Source: Echinostoma caproni
Taxonomy: Eukaryota; Platyhelminthes; Trematoda; Plagiorchiida; Echinostomatidae
Assembly (NCBI GenBank): GCA_900618425.1
Contig: UZAN01040018.1
Coordinates: 2,426-66,425, forward strand
Length of the DNA: 64,000 nucleotides
Reading direction: 5' to 3'
How positions within the stretch are numbered: position 1 is the first letter of the stretch; every line of letters begins with the position of its first letter. Below are positions 51,301 to 60,345 of this stretch, in pieces. The notes beneath the pieces are model-generated. The model did not search any database, was not told the origin of the DNA, and saw only the letters and a program-made list of their open reading frames with translations. A program made the position numbers and the translations under genes.

Positions 51301-51519
51301 CAAGGTGTGATTGGTCTGCAAATGGGTACCAACAAGCTTGCTAGCCAAGCCGGTATGAGCCATGGAGGTCAAAGACACATCGCTGATATCAAAGTGGGCG
51401 AAATCTCCAAAGAAGGTCAGAGTGTTATTGGAATGCAAATGGGTCTGAGCCAGGATCAAGTTGCTTCCCAGTCAGGCATGAGTTTTGGCGCACAACGCCA
51501 CATCGTTGATAGTCATTGA
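42258..51519 (+). CDS. Calponin/transgelin-family actin-binding protein, five exons
   Basis: This gene encodes a muscle-type protein expected to bind and stabilise actin filaments in the cytoplasm. The coding exons are 42258-42308, about 44056-44181, 47646-47748, 48113-48250 and 50623-51519. Introns have GT-AG ends and the visible phases agree. About 440 residues result: a short N-terminus beginning MANRMTD, a SKYDP motif, one CH domain of the calponin type (W31, LKNGQILIK, FKQMENIQMFL, FQTVDLYEARNM, LQLGTE) and a linker (KREFTEEQLRMSEG) that resembles transgelin. Seven CLIK repeats follow (IGLQMGSNKGASQAGM type). Vertebrate calponins have three such repeats and transgelins one. Nematode UNC-87 has seven but no CH domain. 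The ATG at 42258 was chosen because the N-terminus resembles the family and runs in phase to a strong GTAAGT donor. The splice acceptor of exon 2 is lost in an N gap. The family call is very sure; I assign no specific symbol. Confidence 0.96.
43370..43485 (-). mobile_element. Decayed antisense ribozyme SINE in intron 1
   Basis: The minus strand reads a B-box-like GGGTTTGGAGTCCC, then CCCTGACAGGGACACAAAA, then a hammerhead-like region (plus 43378-43422). That region has an intact stem II GTCC/GGAC and GTC, but core CTGGCGA and GAAG in place of CTGATGA and GAAA. It is homologous to the copy at 33340-33520 and almost certainly not catalytic. Confidence 0.65.
44048..44055. other. Eight-N gap at the exon 2 splice acceptor
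   Basis: These Ns directly precede the first readable codons of exon 2 of the calponin-like gene. The true acceptor and up to two codons lie within or just before them. Confidence 0.95.
44056..44181 (+). CDS. Calponin-like gene, exon 2 (start of CH domain)
   Basis: The visible frame reads SKYDPSSEAEAIDW and then LKNGQILIK, the first part of a calponin-type CH domain. The first readable codon is AGT at 44057. The acceptor and perhaps one or two codons lie in the eight-N gap at 44048-44055: using the visible CAG at 44056-44058 as acceptor would give an immediate stop in phase 0. The exon ends in phase 2 at ATCAA|GTGAGT. Confidence 0.92.
45576..45725 (-). mobile_element. Inverted, 5'-truncated copy of the ribozyme SINE
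   Basis: The reverse complement of this stretch aligns to 45943-46090 with roughly nine differences and a one-base gap over about 135 bp. The tRNA-like head is not recognisable, so the copy appears truncated at its 5' end. With its partner it forms a head-to-head inverted repeat with a spacer of about 220 bp. Confidence 0.75.
45653..45697 (-). ncRNA. Type I hammerhead ribozyme, intact core, antisense in intron 2
   Basis: Read on the minus strand: GCACTA (stem I), CTGATGA (core, plus coordinates 45685-45691), stem II GCTC/GAGC with loop TGATAA, GAAA (45667-45670), a stem III of one to two pairs with loop TCGA, GTC (45659-45661), then TAGTGC. Stem I is a perfect six-pair helix. It differs from the plus-strand copy at only two positions across these 45 bases. 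It would be made only from an antisense transcript. Confidence 0.85.
45890..46090 (+). mobile_element. SINE-like element with tRNA-like head and hammerhead body
   Basis: The head contains an A-box-like stretch, TGGTTGACTCAGTGG (45898-45912), and a weaker B-box-like AGATCAACTCG (45932-45942). Together they suggest a tRNA-derived RNA polymerase III promoter. The body is the hammerhead at 45962-46006. A tail of about 80 bp follows. The element has no coding capacity. The layout matches the schistosome Sm-alpha type of ribozyme SINE in kind; I cannot say they are the same family. Confidence 0.7.
45962..46006 (+). ncRNA. Type I hammerhead ribozyme, intact core, sense in intron 2
   Basis: All parts of a minimal type I hammerhead can be seen in order. 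Stem I 5' strand GTACTA (45962-45967) is followed by core CTGATGA (45968-45974). Stem II is GCTC/GAGC with loop TAATAA (45975-45988), then core GAAA (45989-45992). A very short stem III follows with loop TCGA (45994-45997), then GTC (45998-46000) with predicted cleavage after C46000, then stem I 3' strand TAGTGC (46001-46006). Stem I pairs with one G-U wobble. The short stem III is the form reported in schistosome SINE-like repeats and Penelope-like elements. Activity is inferred from sequence only. Confidence 0.85.
47646..47748 (+). CDS. Calponin-like gene, exon 3 (CH domain middle)
   Basis: The acceptor CTGTTCAG precedes 47646. One base completes the lysine split with exon 2, followed by 34 codons beginning LINAVYAG and ending APFKQ. 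The exon ends in phase 0 at CAA|GTGAGT. The peptide continues the CH domain without a break, which confirms the splice pair. Confidence 0.94.
47749..50622 (+). other. Introns 3 and 4 of the calponin-like gene
   Basis: Intron 3 (47749-48112, 364 bp) is short. Intron 4 (48251-50622, 2372 bp) is long and AT-rich. I recognise no repeat or RNA gene in either. The range also contains exon 4. Confidence 0.85.
48113..48250 (+). CDS. Calponin-like gene, exon 4 (CH domain end)
   Basis: Forty-six codons start MENIQMFLNAAAAYGV, include FQTVDLYEARNM and end LQLGTE. This is the last third of the CH domain, including the conserved F-x-T-V-D-L motif. The acceptor is CCACAG and the donor GAG|GTATGC, both in phase 0. 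A 200-codon open frame on the opposite strand over this exon is a shadow. Confidence 0.95.
50623..51519 (+). CDS. Calponin-like gene, exon 5 (seven CLIK repeats)
   Basis: The acceptor TTTTTACAG precedes 50623. A 29-codon linker ending EFTEEQLR leads into the repeats: R1 50719-50835, R2 50836-50952, R3 50953-51069, R4 51070-51186, R5 51187-51303, R6 51304-51420, and a shorter R7 51421-51516. The stop is at 51517-51519. Each full unit is 39 residues (117 bp): the actin-binding IGLQMG.N..ASQAGMS core and a spacer GG.RHI.DIKVDAASKEGQ. R2, R3 and R5 are almost identical, and R4 matches R6 over its first half. R7 carries a two-residue insertion and a diverged core. Confidence 0.97.
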   Translation, partial: CQRNNFNGPTCGPKPTYENKREFTEEQLRMSEGIIGLQAGTNKLASQAGMSHGGPRHITDIKVDAASKEGQGVIGLQMGSNKGASQAGMSHGGPRHITDIKVDAASKEGQGVIGLQMGSNKGASQAGMSHGGPRHITDIKVDAASKEGQGVIGLQMGTNKLASQAGMSHGGPRHITDIKVDAASKEGQSVIGLQMGSNKGASQAGMSHGGPRHITDIKVDAASKEGQGVIGLQMGTNKLASQAGMSHGGQRHIADIKVGEISKEGQSVIGMQMGLSQDQVASQSGMSFGAQRHIVDSH

Positions 51520-52045
51520 TTTGTCATTTCTGTGCATGCGGATAATTATCCTGTGCTGGAGCTGTTATCGCGGACGTGGTATTTCGGTCAACGTTTTTTC
51601 TAAACTCCAAATGATCCCCCAATTGAATATCCAGTAACTGGTCACTTATGCTTATTTTTTTGGCTTCTCGACAATGTTTGTCGGTGCGAATGTGTTCACT
51701 GACTGATTTCGACTCGTTCAGTGAAAACACCGAACAAATCTGTCAAATCTATTTCGACCCAACTGGTTCTCGTTCATTCGTGCCTTCTACCATTTTGTGC
51801 CTACAGGTTCATTTGAGGTGAAGCATGTTTCATGTTTCGGTCTTGTTAACTTGTGAGACAGCATCTGTTCCCTCTTCTTGCATTTCCGTCTGTTACCGCA
51901 CAAGTCAGGAGCCTGATTTCGTGTGGCCAGATACCAGAGACACATGCTCCCTGTAACTTGCGCCAATATCTGAACAGATTATGTTGCCAGTTTGACACGT
52001 TACTGTGTTTCTATTTATTTATCGAATGTTTGGAAGTTTACCTGA

Positions 52046-52051
52046 AATAAA
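52046..52051 (+). terminator. Probable polyadenylation signal of the calponin-like gene
   Basis: An AATAAA lies about 530 bp after the stop codon in an otherwise unoccupied 3' flank. It is a plausible poly(A) signal, chosen because it is the canonical hexamer before the Penelope remnant at 52690. No transcript data support it here. Confidence 0.45.
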
Positions 52052-52689
52052 CCTTGTCAAATCCCGCAACGGACGGAATTGAAAAACCCTGCTTGATTTG
52101 CTATTTTTGTTTGTTGTTTTTTGAAAACTTGGAATGCTAACCTAACATCAGCATTAACCAGAAGTTTACAGACAAATATTGCTTCGTTAGCTTGCGTTAA
52201 TTTAACTGTATAGGTTGGTTAGTGATGTAGATGGTAGACTTAACAGAACTAGATTGTTTTGTAGCTCTCATATAAAGCAAAGATAATTATGCATACATTT
52301 AAGCAGACGATGACTGGGTGCGTTATATCCGTGATGTTTAGAGTTTGGGCCTACGTTAGGTCCTTGGAGCTGCATCACGGATGAGATTTTCACTCCATGG
52401 AAACAGCTGTCAAATATGTTCTAACCGTATGAAAATGATTTGTCTAAGTTAAACTTATAAAAGCAAATAATGAACTACCTCGATATTAGAAAAATAATAT
52501 ATTTTTCAAACAAAATTGTCAGCAATCATCCCCGCAACGTGTGCTTTGATGTCTACTTTTAATCCGCATTACGATATAAGCTATCCACCGTTTGTTACTC
52601 TTCTTAACTTCACTTCGTGTGATGAACCAAGCACAACTTTGCATATATCATCACTGAGGCTCAGATTGTTTAGTGTAGACAACCTGCTG

Positions 52690-53825
52690 CCAATAATTCT
52701 GCATGGCTTGCGATTCGGTTTTGGCAATAAACCTGTACACATCCATCCAGTCATGGACAGGCAAATTAGACATCAGTTTTAGTTTCCAAGGTAAAGCTTA
52801 TCGACAAACGTACGATGTGGTAATGGGAAACCCCATGGGGTCTATCCTAGCTAATTTATTCGTCCAGAAGTTGGAAAGCGAGGCTGAACACATTCTAGAC
52901 CTGTTTACATTATTAGGAAGATAAGTTGATCATATACTCATCATAAGACAAGACCGACGACAAGTCACCTCTTCTTTTCGAGTCATGAACAGTTTGCACA
53001 TGAATGTACATCTCTCACTGAAGGAACAACAAAACGATTGCGTCGCAAGTTCAGACATTCAAATGACAAAGAGGCAAGATGGAACGATTAGCAGGGCCGT
53101 ATACCGCAAAAGTACATGGACTGGTCAATACCTACAAGTTCTTGGTCTCGTACCACTCAATTATAAGTGCGGTATAGTAAAAACACCATTCCGTAGCCGT
53201 ATTTGCAACAAGGATAGTCCAAAAGCGAAGCTAGACCTACTCCAATCAATTATTGTCAAGAACGGCTACCCTGGCAGTTTTAGTAAGAAGTTCAGTCGGA
53301 CACCGAGCAAAAACCTGAAGTAGATTCAACGTCTCCAAGAAGAAAGTCTACATTTGCGTTCCCCTCAAAGATGATGATACCAGCTCGATCATCCAAGATC
53401 CATTGAAAAATATGACAAAACTCTCTTATAATGCTACCAACCCAAGCGTCCTGTACACAATCACATGCAACCCTCCTCCACTCACAAAGAAACTCCTACC
53501 ACTGTCCGCCAAATCATTTACCAATTTGAATGTGAATGTGGAGCATCTCACATTGGCAGAATAGATAGGCAGTGGCAGCCAAGGATCCAGGAGCACATCC
53601 CATGTTGGGTTAGATGGACCGAATCACACGGTTACAGGTCATTCTCTAATTTGATTCCTCAAATCCATGTATACACGTACCACCGACCACTAACACACAC
53701 GAACATTAAACCAGTACAAATCCCCACGCGTACCCAAGGACACCGAACACACAAACAACCTGCGTCATCTGTAGCTCGAAGTCTTTTGATGACGCATCAT
53801 GATCCGGTCCCGAGAAGCTGAATGA
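52690..53825 (+). mobile_element. Penelope-like element remnant 2, RT plus GIY-YIG
   Basis: The frame at 52703-52924 reads YRQTYDVVMGNPMGSILANLF, a Penelope RT block. The catalytic YVDD position now reads stop-V-D-H (52922-52933), so the enzyme is dead. The frame at 52985-53323 contains AVYRKSTWTGQYLQ, the VYRK.T.T..YL block of the family, and GIVKTPFRSR. The frame at 53465-53821 contains IYQFECECGASHIGRIDRQWQPRIQEH, a GIY-YIG endonuclease remnant with the paired cysteines. It begins about 1.2 kb after the calponin-like stop codon, in the same orientation. Confidence 0.75.
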
Positions 53826-54469
53826 AGATCATTAGTCTTACACCAACCTCCGGCTGCTCAGGTTTACGGAATCGATTGTAATCGGAAAATGAAAACCTGA
53901 ACTGGTTGTGCTAGATTACCTGTCACTCACACTGTCACTGCGTTGGCCATGGCAACAGTGTGATGATTCGACCCTGTCCTATTCATGTGTAACCTGATTT
54001 ACTGTCCAATGATGTAAACCGTAGTTTTCTGCTGTTTATTGCATCAGTTGAGATGAAGAGAAGTCTGCCATAAATCATGCAACCTAGCTCTTTTGTGCTC
54101 TCTCTTCCGGTTTATCTCGGAAAATGAATGCATCAATTATGGAATAATTAGAATTTGGCACAAATGATACAATCCATACTGGACCGAGCAAATACGACGA
54201 TTCGATGATGATACACTAAAGAGTAATCTCTGCTTGGACTTACCAACAACGCAGTCGTAATCATGTACACCATCCGTACATATTCTTAGATGACTGATAC
54301 AGTTCCCGGCATTGACCAGGGGCACACATGGAATAAAAATGCAGCACAGCGAATAAGCTTATTTTCGGTGACTCATCAGCTGACTAATGCATCACAATTT
54401 ACATAGCATTATTTTGAATAGAACAGAGGAAGCAAAATAAATGAATGTTATAATGGAGATTGTTGTTGT

Positions 54470-54622
54470 TGTTGTTGTTGTTTTCCGTCTCAATTTAATA
54501 AAGTGGATTTGGCTGAACTTACCACTTGTGTGATTTTCGGTGAATTGGGGAGGTGGACGGTCATGAATGATTTCACAAATTCCTCATGGGTGCAAACGTG
54601 TGTGTGTGTGTGTGTGTGTGTA
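54470..54622. repeat. (TTG)n and (GT)n microsatellites
   Basis: A TTG run spans 54470-54482 and a GT run spans 54598-54622. Open frames over them on both strands are low-complexity and were not called. Confidence 0.9.
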
Positions 54623-56969
54623 TGTAGACATAATGCGCCCGCAAAACCATTTGCGAAGTCACTGAATATCCTATGGCCCTTCACCTCCTCTCCTCTTCCT
54701 CCTCCCCATCCCACCCAAAATCACATAAGCAACAAGGACCAAGCGTTGGACCCGATGATGAGATCAGCCATATCCTGTGTTGTTAAACTGAGACCGAACA
54801 GAACAACAACAAAAATTTTCATTTGAATGTTCATTTATTTTTTTTTTAAATTTTTTTCTATGCAAAATGATGTGATATAAAATATGATGTATTAGCCAGT
54901 TGATACAGTTGTTTTATGTTTGGATAATGTGCACTAACTTCGTGTATTGTCCGTCATCAGGTTTGATCTTTAGACCGTCAAAATGGAATGATTCGAGTAG
55001 TACAAAATTCCAATCCTCCCGGAGGTTAGCGTGAACCAAAGTTGACGAAGACTTGTCCTGATTAGGGTGTTATAGATCAATATCATCGTTTAGGCCGACA
55101 CTGACTTGACAGAGCCCTCAGAGTCCAAGTTCAACAGTTTTCGAAATTTATCCTTCTCCGAACAATAGTGAATGATAGTATGGTACTTTAAATACAAGAG
55201 TTACCATTGCGTCGGCAACAAGCCGCTGATCAGGGCTTTTCTGGTGGGGGCTCAGCGTGAATCCGGAAATCGACCAAGCCAATCGAGAGCGGAACGTTCA
55301 AAAGCAGAAGTTCCTCACTGCGTCAAGTGAACACGCGAAAAGTAAAGAATCGTCGCAGCGTGCATGTGCACATGAGCCCCGTCAGACAAGCGGGTAAGAC
55401 AATTAGATCATCATTACAGGAGAAAGCGAACTACAACGTGATGCGGTTAGGGACAATGGTTAGGAGAGCGGGTAGGATAACACGAACTTGGTAGTTGGAA
55501 TGAAATGAAGCCGTTGTGGTGGATGAGAAGCTCCTGGTTAGAACAATATATTGTTTTATCGGTAATCGAGTGACAATGAGGTGGCTAAACAAATTTGTGA
55601 ACGGGAGTGTGTTAGTTGTCGGATTCAACACCGCTACTCTGAAGCCTGCACGGTTTCACCTACTGCTTCACTCGTTCATATTTGTCGTGGGTTCAACAGT
55701 AAGCGAAAATAGTACTATATACTTTTGCCAGGACCACGAATGCCAAAAGCGGGGACAGCTTACTCATGACCGATGCGCCGTTTTCACTTGGCGTTGAGCA
55801 CAAAGCGCACAGTAACTAATGCATCGTCTGCCTGAAGTCGTGAGTCTTAATTCGACGAAACATGTAGCCAATCTCCCTAAAACTGCCACCCGAATCAACA
55901 CAGTGGAAGCACGTGATCGGAAAATGACCGGTTGGGCACAAAGAAGTACAGTTTAGAAATGGCACAAATGTTGTTTAAAATGGCCTTGAATCAGAACGAT
56001 CCTAGATTTAAAACTGATTTCATGATCAGTATATCAGCATGGACAGNACGGACTCACAAATACTGAACAGCACAGCGGAATTCGGTGACACTTTCATACA
56101 CTGCTACGGGCTATCTGAAACCGCACATGCTAGATACAAGTGAGCTGTACTTTTCTTTTTTCTATTATAGCATGCTGCAGTACATTCCTCCTTTCGTTGT
56201 AATATACCTCCTAGTGAACAGAGTTGGTAATAAACCCTTGGACTTAATGTAGCCCTACTGAACGCAATCTGGAGTGAAGTAAGCCAGCGTCTTTCTGCAG
56301 AGGAGCATAACGTTAGGATTTAACAAATTTGCGGTGATATTTGTAGGAAACCAGGGACTACTGAGGTAAATTTGGAAGGAGAGTAACTGTAATCAAAATA
56401 TTTACCTGACAGTAATGTGGCAGTAATGTAATGTACTGCGCAACATTCGAACATTACGATCTGATTATCGAGAAAGAGAAAATGCAATTTGCAGGTGAAC
56501 GGCGATCTACAAAATCTAAATCTCCCAATATGTGACTGCAGTATTTGAAAAACTACTATAACCTTTGCGGTGCCCCACTGAGTTTCGAGCCTGCTGCTGT
56601 TGATAACTTGAATGCAAAAGAAAGTAGGAGAGGGGAGGGACCTCCAGCATGTTAGTGATTGTAAAGCAATTTAGTTACAACTAAAAAAAAATATGCGGAA
56701 CACGTGAAGTGTGAACAGGTCGGGCTAAACATTCAACTGCCCCACAACCGCTACGTCGTGCAGTGACGCTATAAGTCAAAATGGAGAGATGGCAACGAAC
56801 GAGGGGGTTGATTGTCTTACAATCTAATGGTAATTGTGGGTTTATTTTGTGAGACAGACAGGAGAGATGAGGAGGAATAGAAGCAGGAGATTAAAAATTG
56901 CCACACGCTCAATGCTAATCGTATTGTAATAAGAAACGCGACAGTTGGGTACCCTCTGTTTTTGAGCAG

Positions 56970-57165
56970 GTTGGTAGCCCAATTAGAAACAAAAACAAAA
57001 TGCGTGGATCCGAAAGGGAACAGCTCTCATCAATCTTCGTATGAGAGTGACTCTGTTAAACCTAAAATGATACCGCTATCAAATGGACTCGAACACGTTT
57101 TTGATGTCTGTGGAGTACAGTGGAAAAACGATGAACTGATTTCAAAAGAATATTTTTACCCATGA
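56970..57165 (+). CDS. Possible isolated terminal exon
   Basis: A pyrimidine-rich TCTGTTTTTGAGCAG precedes 56970. The following frame, LVAQLETKTKCVDPKGNSSHQ...DELISKEYFYP, runs 65 codons to a TGA at 57163. The composition is hydrophilic and plausible for protein. I found no partner exon in the preceding 2 kb and no known domain. Confidence 0.12.
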
Positions 57166-60100
57166 AACTAACTCAAAATTGCACCGTATGTTCACTGAAG
57201 CATTTCAGCCCATAACAACTGATCCTAACTGCAGAAAAATGGATAGATACGTATAAACTTAGTAATTAGTTACTAGTGAGTGGTCAAACAATGGACACTC
57301 ACTCTGTCCGAACAGTGTGAAATGTCTGTCACCCTGGCATTATCCTAGTGTTATAAATCCACAATTCAGTACCAGGAAGAGGAGAGCTGTTTATTGCAAA
57401 TAAAGATAAGGTTTTTAGTAAATTTGCATACCACAGAAACATGTCTCATTCGGAACAAGTCTTCAGAATTCCTACAAGCACACAGGATAATTAGTAGAAT
57501 GGTCCAACAGTGGATGTGCATTCTCTGAAGTTGCAAAGAAAAATCCTTCAATCCACCCACGTATTCTGAGGAAATTCAATAACCGCTTCTTGATGTGTGC
57601 AAACTACTTATTCACTACTATTCACTTATACCTGATTTTGAAGCGTATAAGACCGAATTATACTGTGGTGTAGGGAAGAATCTTATAGAAGATTTCTGGT
57701 CATGTCCTTATGATTGGTGACTTTACGTGTCACATACCATGAATAACAATACCACACCGGAAATATGTTTTCAGGTTTCCGGCGACCGTTTGTAAAGTCT
57801 CGATCAGTGGTTACGATTCTCGAGATTTTCCTTTGCAAACAAAACACACTGGGGCTCATAGAATCAGGTTTAATTATATGTGAAACAGCATTCCGGTGCT
57901 TCCTATGCATTTCACTGGTGCGTACACGACATTGTAAAGCTGCAAAAGGATTCACTTCGTTTAGACGACATATTCCTATACCTATCGCAGCCACTATATC
58001 GTAAAAGGTGAGTGAATTTCAGACGTCTATACTATTCGGTGAAAATGATACCACGTGTCTCTGTATCTCTTGATATATGCATATTACTGCTTCCCATCTT
58101 GAGTCCAATTATTGCTTGATATTTTTTGGAATATAATGTTATTGCCAGGATATCATCTGGATCATGCTAGCATGGGAAGTGATTCGTCATCTGTTTGTAA
58201 TGGTCACCGCAAGCCAGCTTTTTGCACAACTGGTACCAGCTTTTTAATGAGACTGTAAGACTGTGGATGGATCCATAAAAATGATGGTTTGAATATATAG
58301 CATTTATGGGTGCTTCCTCCGAAATCTGGGGCAATGATTCATTGATGAATTGGATTAGTCATTTGTTTATGTGCGTCATATATGAAAATGAACGATGAGA
58401 CATAATTCACAGTGGAGTGCAAGGTGGGGCTGGGGAATTTGGTGTGATATTCATAAAACACCAAAGAATAAACAGTTTTGGTTGAAAAGTTATTCAGAAG
58501 TAGGGAGTAATTTGAATTGTTTATGAATCACCCATTGATCCGGACCTAGGAGTGCATCTATCTGGAAATGCAGTGGGCATACAGGAAAACAGACAATACC
58601 GGTTACAGTATCGCACCACACAGCAAGCTGCTTGACCTAAAAAAGTGATTGATCTGCAGCATAAACAAATGAATTATCGAGCGAGTATTTTTGTGGCGAT
58701 TACCAACAAATAACGGAATAAGTATTCAAACAGTTTGTAAGGGGACCATGAAGGATATTGGGATTATGATCCAACGGCTTTCACCGATCAGATTTGGAAA
58801 ATCTCTTCTCTCGGCAGACTAGACAACAATAATTTCTGCTTTTCCAACTAAGTTTGGAAGTTCCTGGATGAATAATAAATTTAGCTGTACTAAATAAATA
58901 AATCAGATAACCAGTCACTGCATTCCTTTTTGAAGTACATTCACTAATGTACGGAGCAATTCAGTTAAGTTCGTATCATTGGCATCACCGAATTGTCTGA
59001 TCAACACCTGTTTGGCACGAATTAGCATTATTTGAACATTCCGTTTTTGATGCTTCAACAGATTACGTCATCTCTAAACTCACCGCAAGGTTCTTTATCG
59101 AAATATCTTTAAGCAGTACCGGTTTCGTATGTTTCCCCAAATCAGATCAAATGCGGGAGATTACAGTTTGAAAATACCAAAACATGTATTATCTACCGCT
59201 GGTCATATAAGGCAAGGAAACAGCATCTATTTGTAGCCCTTATCCAGGTTTTTTCGTAGATTGCTATTGCCTTGACATCAACTTGCACGAGATGGTACAC
59301 TCTGATTGGCCGACAGTGGTCGGCATCTGAGAGACGGAAATCGACTCCAACGATGCCATAAATGTGTCAGTTGTGAGTCAGTTTGAAGGGCGAATAGTCC
59401 ATCGGGTTTCACATGTACAACGCTAGTATCTTCTCAGTTTAGTGCAGAAAAATGGCTTGTACAAACTTTAGTACATTCCTCACTATAAAAGCACTGTTAC
59501 CGGTGTTCGGTGAAAGATTAGAACTCTTAGCTTTCTGGTGGAAATCGAATCATTTTTATGGTGATTCGCTACTCAGTGGGAAATCCAAAATGTCCCGATA
59601 AAGAAGTTATGAGTGAAGGTAGTTGCGGAACCGAATGGATAAAATCCCACTGATTGGAACGAGGTATTCATTTTGATTCTGAATCAAATTTTGTTTTCAA
59701 AATCCAAGGGTGCATATGAAAGTTTGTGAGGTGCACCAATTTAGACTACTGAAATATATAAGGAAATTCCTGAGATAATGGTTCTCCTTCATACAATCGG
59801 TATAAACTAAACCACACAAGCGTCAGATCTGAGAAGGCTTTTTCATGTTGGTATGAATAAATGCCGTCAACATCTTTTGTAATATATGAAGACTCATATA
59901 CACTATGGTACACAGAGATGTAGTCTACGTCACCCGTTGCAAAAGGCATATGTGAGCATGTTTCAAAATAGATGCATCTAGCAGAGTAATGTAATAATTT
60001 AGTCATATTTAGAGCGGATGAAACCTGAACTCAAACTAGGAAGTACTGGACAGCTATTTTGATCTGATTATCGCCTTATCAGTGCGAATACATGCGTCTA

Positions 60101-60184
60101 ACTGGGAATCGAACTCGGAACATTTCAGGCAAGATGCAATCACATCATTCACATAATCAGACCGTTTTTAATTCTCCTATACTT

Positions 60185-60345
60185 GATGGATCACCACCAG
60201 TTTTGCCAGCCTAATGCGGGCATCAAACCTCGAGCGTTCTACCTCTGAGATCTTCGGTTCGATCCGCAGTCTCGTCGATGGATTCGCACTGCTGATAAGA
60301 CCTAAATAGGCAAAGGCAACTGTCCAGTGTTTCCTAGCTTTTCAG
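60185..60345 (+). mobile_element. SINE-like copy with decayed hammerhead
   Basis: It has a clear B-box-like CGGTTCGATCC (60255-60265). A region at 60286-60330 follows, reading GCACTG, CTGATAA, a CCT/AGG hairpin, CAAAGG, GTC and CAGTGT. Stem I and the cleavage triplet survive while both core strands are mutated. It aligns with the copies at 33459 and 43378 in the same order of parts. Confidence 0.55.

Larger units (their letters stand above)
53826..60184. other. Mostly no gene recognised
   Basis: Apart from the microsatellites at 54470-54622, a T run near 54836-54855, a single N at 56047 and the weak exon candidate at 56970-57165, I see nothing supportable. The segment at about 55200-55420 looks richer in GC but has no recognisable content. 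Confidence 0.4.

Noticed and set aside
51199..51459. Minus-strand open frame over the calponin repeats
   Set aside because: It is a shadow of the repetitive coding exon.
54340..54385. Minus-strand CTGATGA followed by CGAAA and a palindromic AATAAGCTTATT, resembling a hammerhead
   Set aside because: Stem II would be a single pair, and the stem I strands pair only if shifted by one base. It is probably chance.
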